From Lautropia sp. (GTDB lineage: Bacteria > Pseudomonadota > Gammaproteobacteria > Burkholderiales > Burkholderiaceae_E), in contig JAUNKF010000003.1 in the NCBI GenBank assembly GCA_030532895.1, positions 124,001 to 188,000 on the forward strand: a stretch of 64,000 nt of DNA. The letters are read 5' to 3'. The position numbers and the translations under genes are program-made. The first letter of the stretch is position 1. Each line of letters opens with the position of its first letter. Below the pieces are notes generated by a model. It made no database searches. It was not told the DNA's origin and saw nothing but the letters and a program-made list of their open reading frames with translations. This document shows, piece after piece, positions 63,358-64,000 of this stretch.

Positions 63358-64000
63358 TCACCCCAGATCCGGCGCCGGAAAATGTGCGTGCCAGTGCCGC
63401 GCGATGTCCACACGGCGGCAGACCCATACCTTGTCGTGCCGCTCGATGTGGTCGAGAAAGCGCTGCAGGGCTCGGATGCGGCCGGGGCGGCCGAGCAGCC
63501 TGCAGTGCATGCCGATGCTCATCATCTTCGGGGCGTTGTCGCCATTCGGGTCGCCTTCGGCATAGAGGGCATCGAAGGTGTCGCGCATGTACTGAAAGAA
63601 CGGATCGGCATGCGAATAGCCCTGGGGCAGCGCAAAACGCATGTCGTTGCAGTCCAGCGTGTAGGGCACGATCAGTTGCATCGCATCCTGGCCATCGGAT
63701 TTTTTCAGTTTCATCCAGAAAGGCAGGTCGTCACCGTAATGGTCACTGTCGTAGAGAAAGCCGCCCGCGTCGGCCACCAGCCGGTGGGTGTTGGGGCTGT
63801 CCCGCCCGGTGTACCAGCCCTGGGGGCGCTCGCCCGTGAGTTTCGTCATGAGGTCGATGGCCGCCATCATGTGGGCGCGCTCCACGTCTTCGGGGATGTT
63901 CTGGTAGTGGATCCACTTCAGGCCGTGGCAGGCGATGTCGTGGCCCAGCTCGCCAAAAGCGGCGGTCACTTCCGGGTGGCGAGCCAAGGCGGTGGCCACA
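63358..64000 (-). CDS. puuE: Allantoinase PuuE (5' end off window)
   Basis: This polysaccharide-deacetylase-like allantoinase opens the allantoin ring. GHDIACHGLKWIHYQ, GWYTGRDSPNTHRLV, FLYDSDHYGDDLPFW and MMSIGMHCRLLGRPGR are typical of PuuE. The N-terminal third lies beyond 64,000. The gene is followed, 125 bases on, by the allantoate hydrolase, so the pathway from allantoin to ureidoglycine is laid out in order. Confidence 0.92.
   Translation of the reverse strand, partial: VATALARHPEVTAAFGELGHDIACHGLKWIHYQNIPEDVERAHMMAAIDLMTKLTGERPQGWYTGRDSPNTHRLVADAGGFLYDSDHYGDDLPFWMKLKKSDGQDAMQLIVPYTLDCNDMRFALPQGYSHADPFFQYMRDTFDALYAEGDPNGDNAPKMMSIGMHCRLLGRPGRIRALQRFLDHIERHDKVWVCRRVDIARHWHAHFPAPDLG

Overview
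The window reads as a high-GC chromosome segment of a betaproteobacterium, probably Burkholderiales. Three gene sets suggest this: a Nudix/ThiE gene followed, after a long interruption, by yacG-zapD-coaE-pilD-pilC-pilB; a narK1-narK2-narGHJI-narXL set next to modE/modABC; and genes for allantoin and allantoate breakdown. A Lautropia-like host would fit, but that is an inference and is not proved here. No rRNA, tRNA or CRISPR array was seen.

Layout. 1-1.2 kb: Nudix/TMP-synthase fusion. 1.3-13.25 kb: a hipBA-like toxin-antitoxin remnant whose hipA is cut in two by about 11.2 kb of foreign, visibly AT-richer DNA. This insert is a graveyard: a tyrosine-integrase pseudogene, a YhcG/DUF1016 fragment, SDR, alpha/beta-hydrolase and MFS fragments, a full-length uvrA-like gene with two in-frame stops, an alkB-like gene with one, a frameshifted lysR, and a trbL-trbF-trbG conjugation remnant. 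In its middle sits one apparently intact three-gene operon on the minus strand. It encodes a nuclease-like effector, a small middle component and an SMC/ABC-like DUF3732 ATPase, with ATGA overlaps. This is an ABC-three-component (ABC-3C) conflict/defence system.

13.4-21.1 kb: an acyl-CoA synthetase and a 1999-residue secreted DUF11/SdrD-like adhesin. 21.5-27.8 kb (minus): yacG, zapD, coaE, a small ORF, pilD, pilC, a 48-codon ORF and pilB. 28-29.6 kb: Dyp peroxidase and an IS remnant.

29.6-41.9 kb: an AT-richer accessory region that looks iron-regulated. It has a TonB receptor, a 136-bp MITE-like palindrome, a PchR-type AraC regulator, a candidate Fur box, and a tightly overlapped plus-strand operon: O-methyltransferase, RhtX/FptX-like MFS, CaiB-like protein, AMP-ligase, acyl-CoA dehydrogenase, CynX-like MFS and GH88-like hydrolase. 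No NRPS or NIS synthetase is present, so the product or substrate does not match a siderophore pathway known to me. Two genes in this operon carry frameshifts. One lies exactly at a (TC)6 tract and may be phase-variable.

42.2-55.7 kb: a nitrate respiration module (two NarK transporters, NarGHJI, a small NifM/SurA-like protein, NarX sensor, NarL regulator with an unusually long linker). 55.7-59.2 kb (minus): modE, modC, modB and modA, which supply and sense the molybdate that NarG needs, with a near-consensus ModE box before modA. 59.4-64 kb (minus): an aminotransferase, an M20 deacylase and an allantoate amidohydrolase with ATGA overlaps, then a partial allantoinase PuuE.

A short palindromic-ended repeat family recurs between genes across the whole window (1.2, 13.3, 21.3, 21.4, 52.4, 54.6, 58.3 and 59.3 kb).
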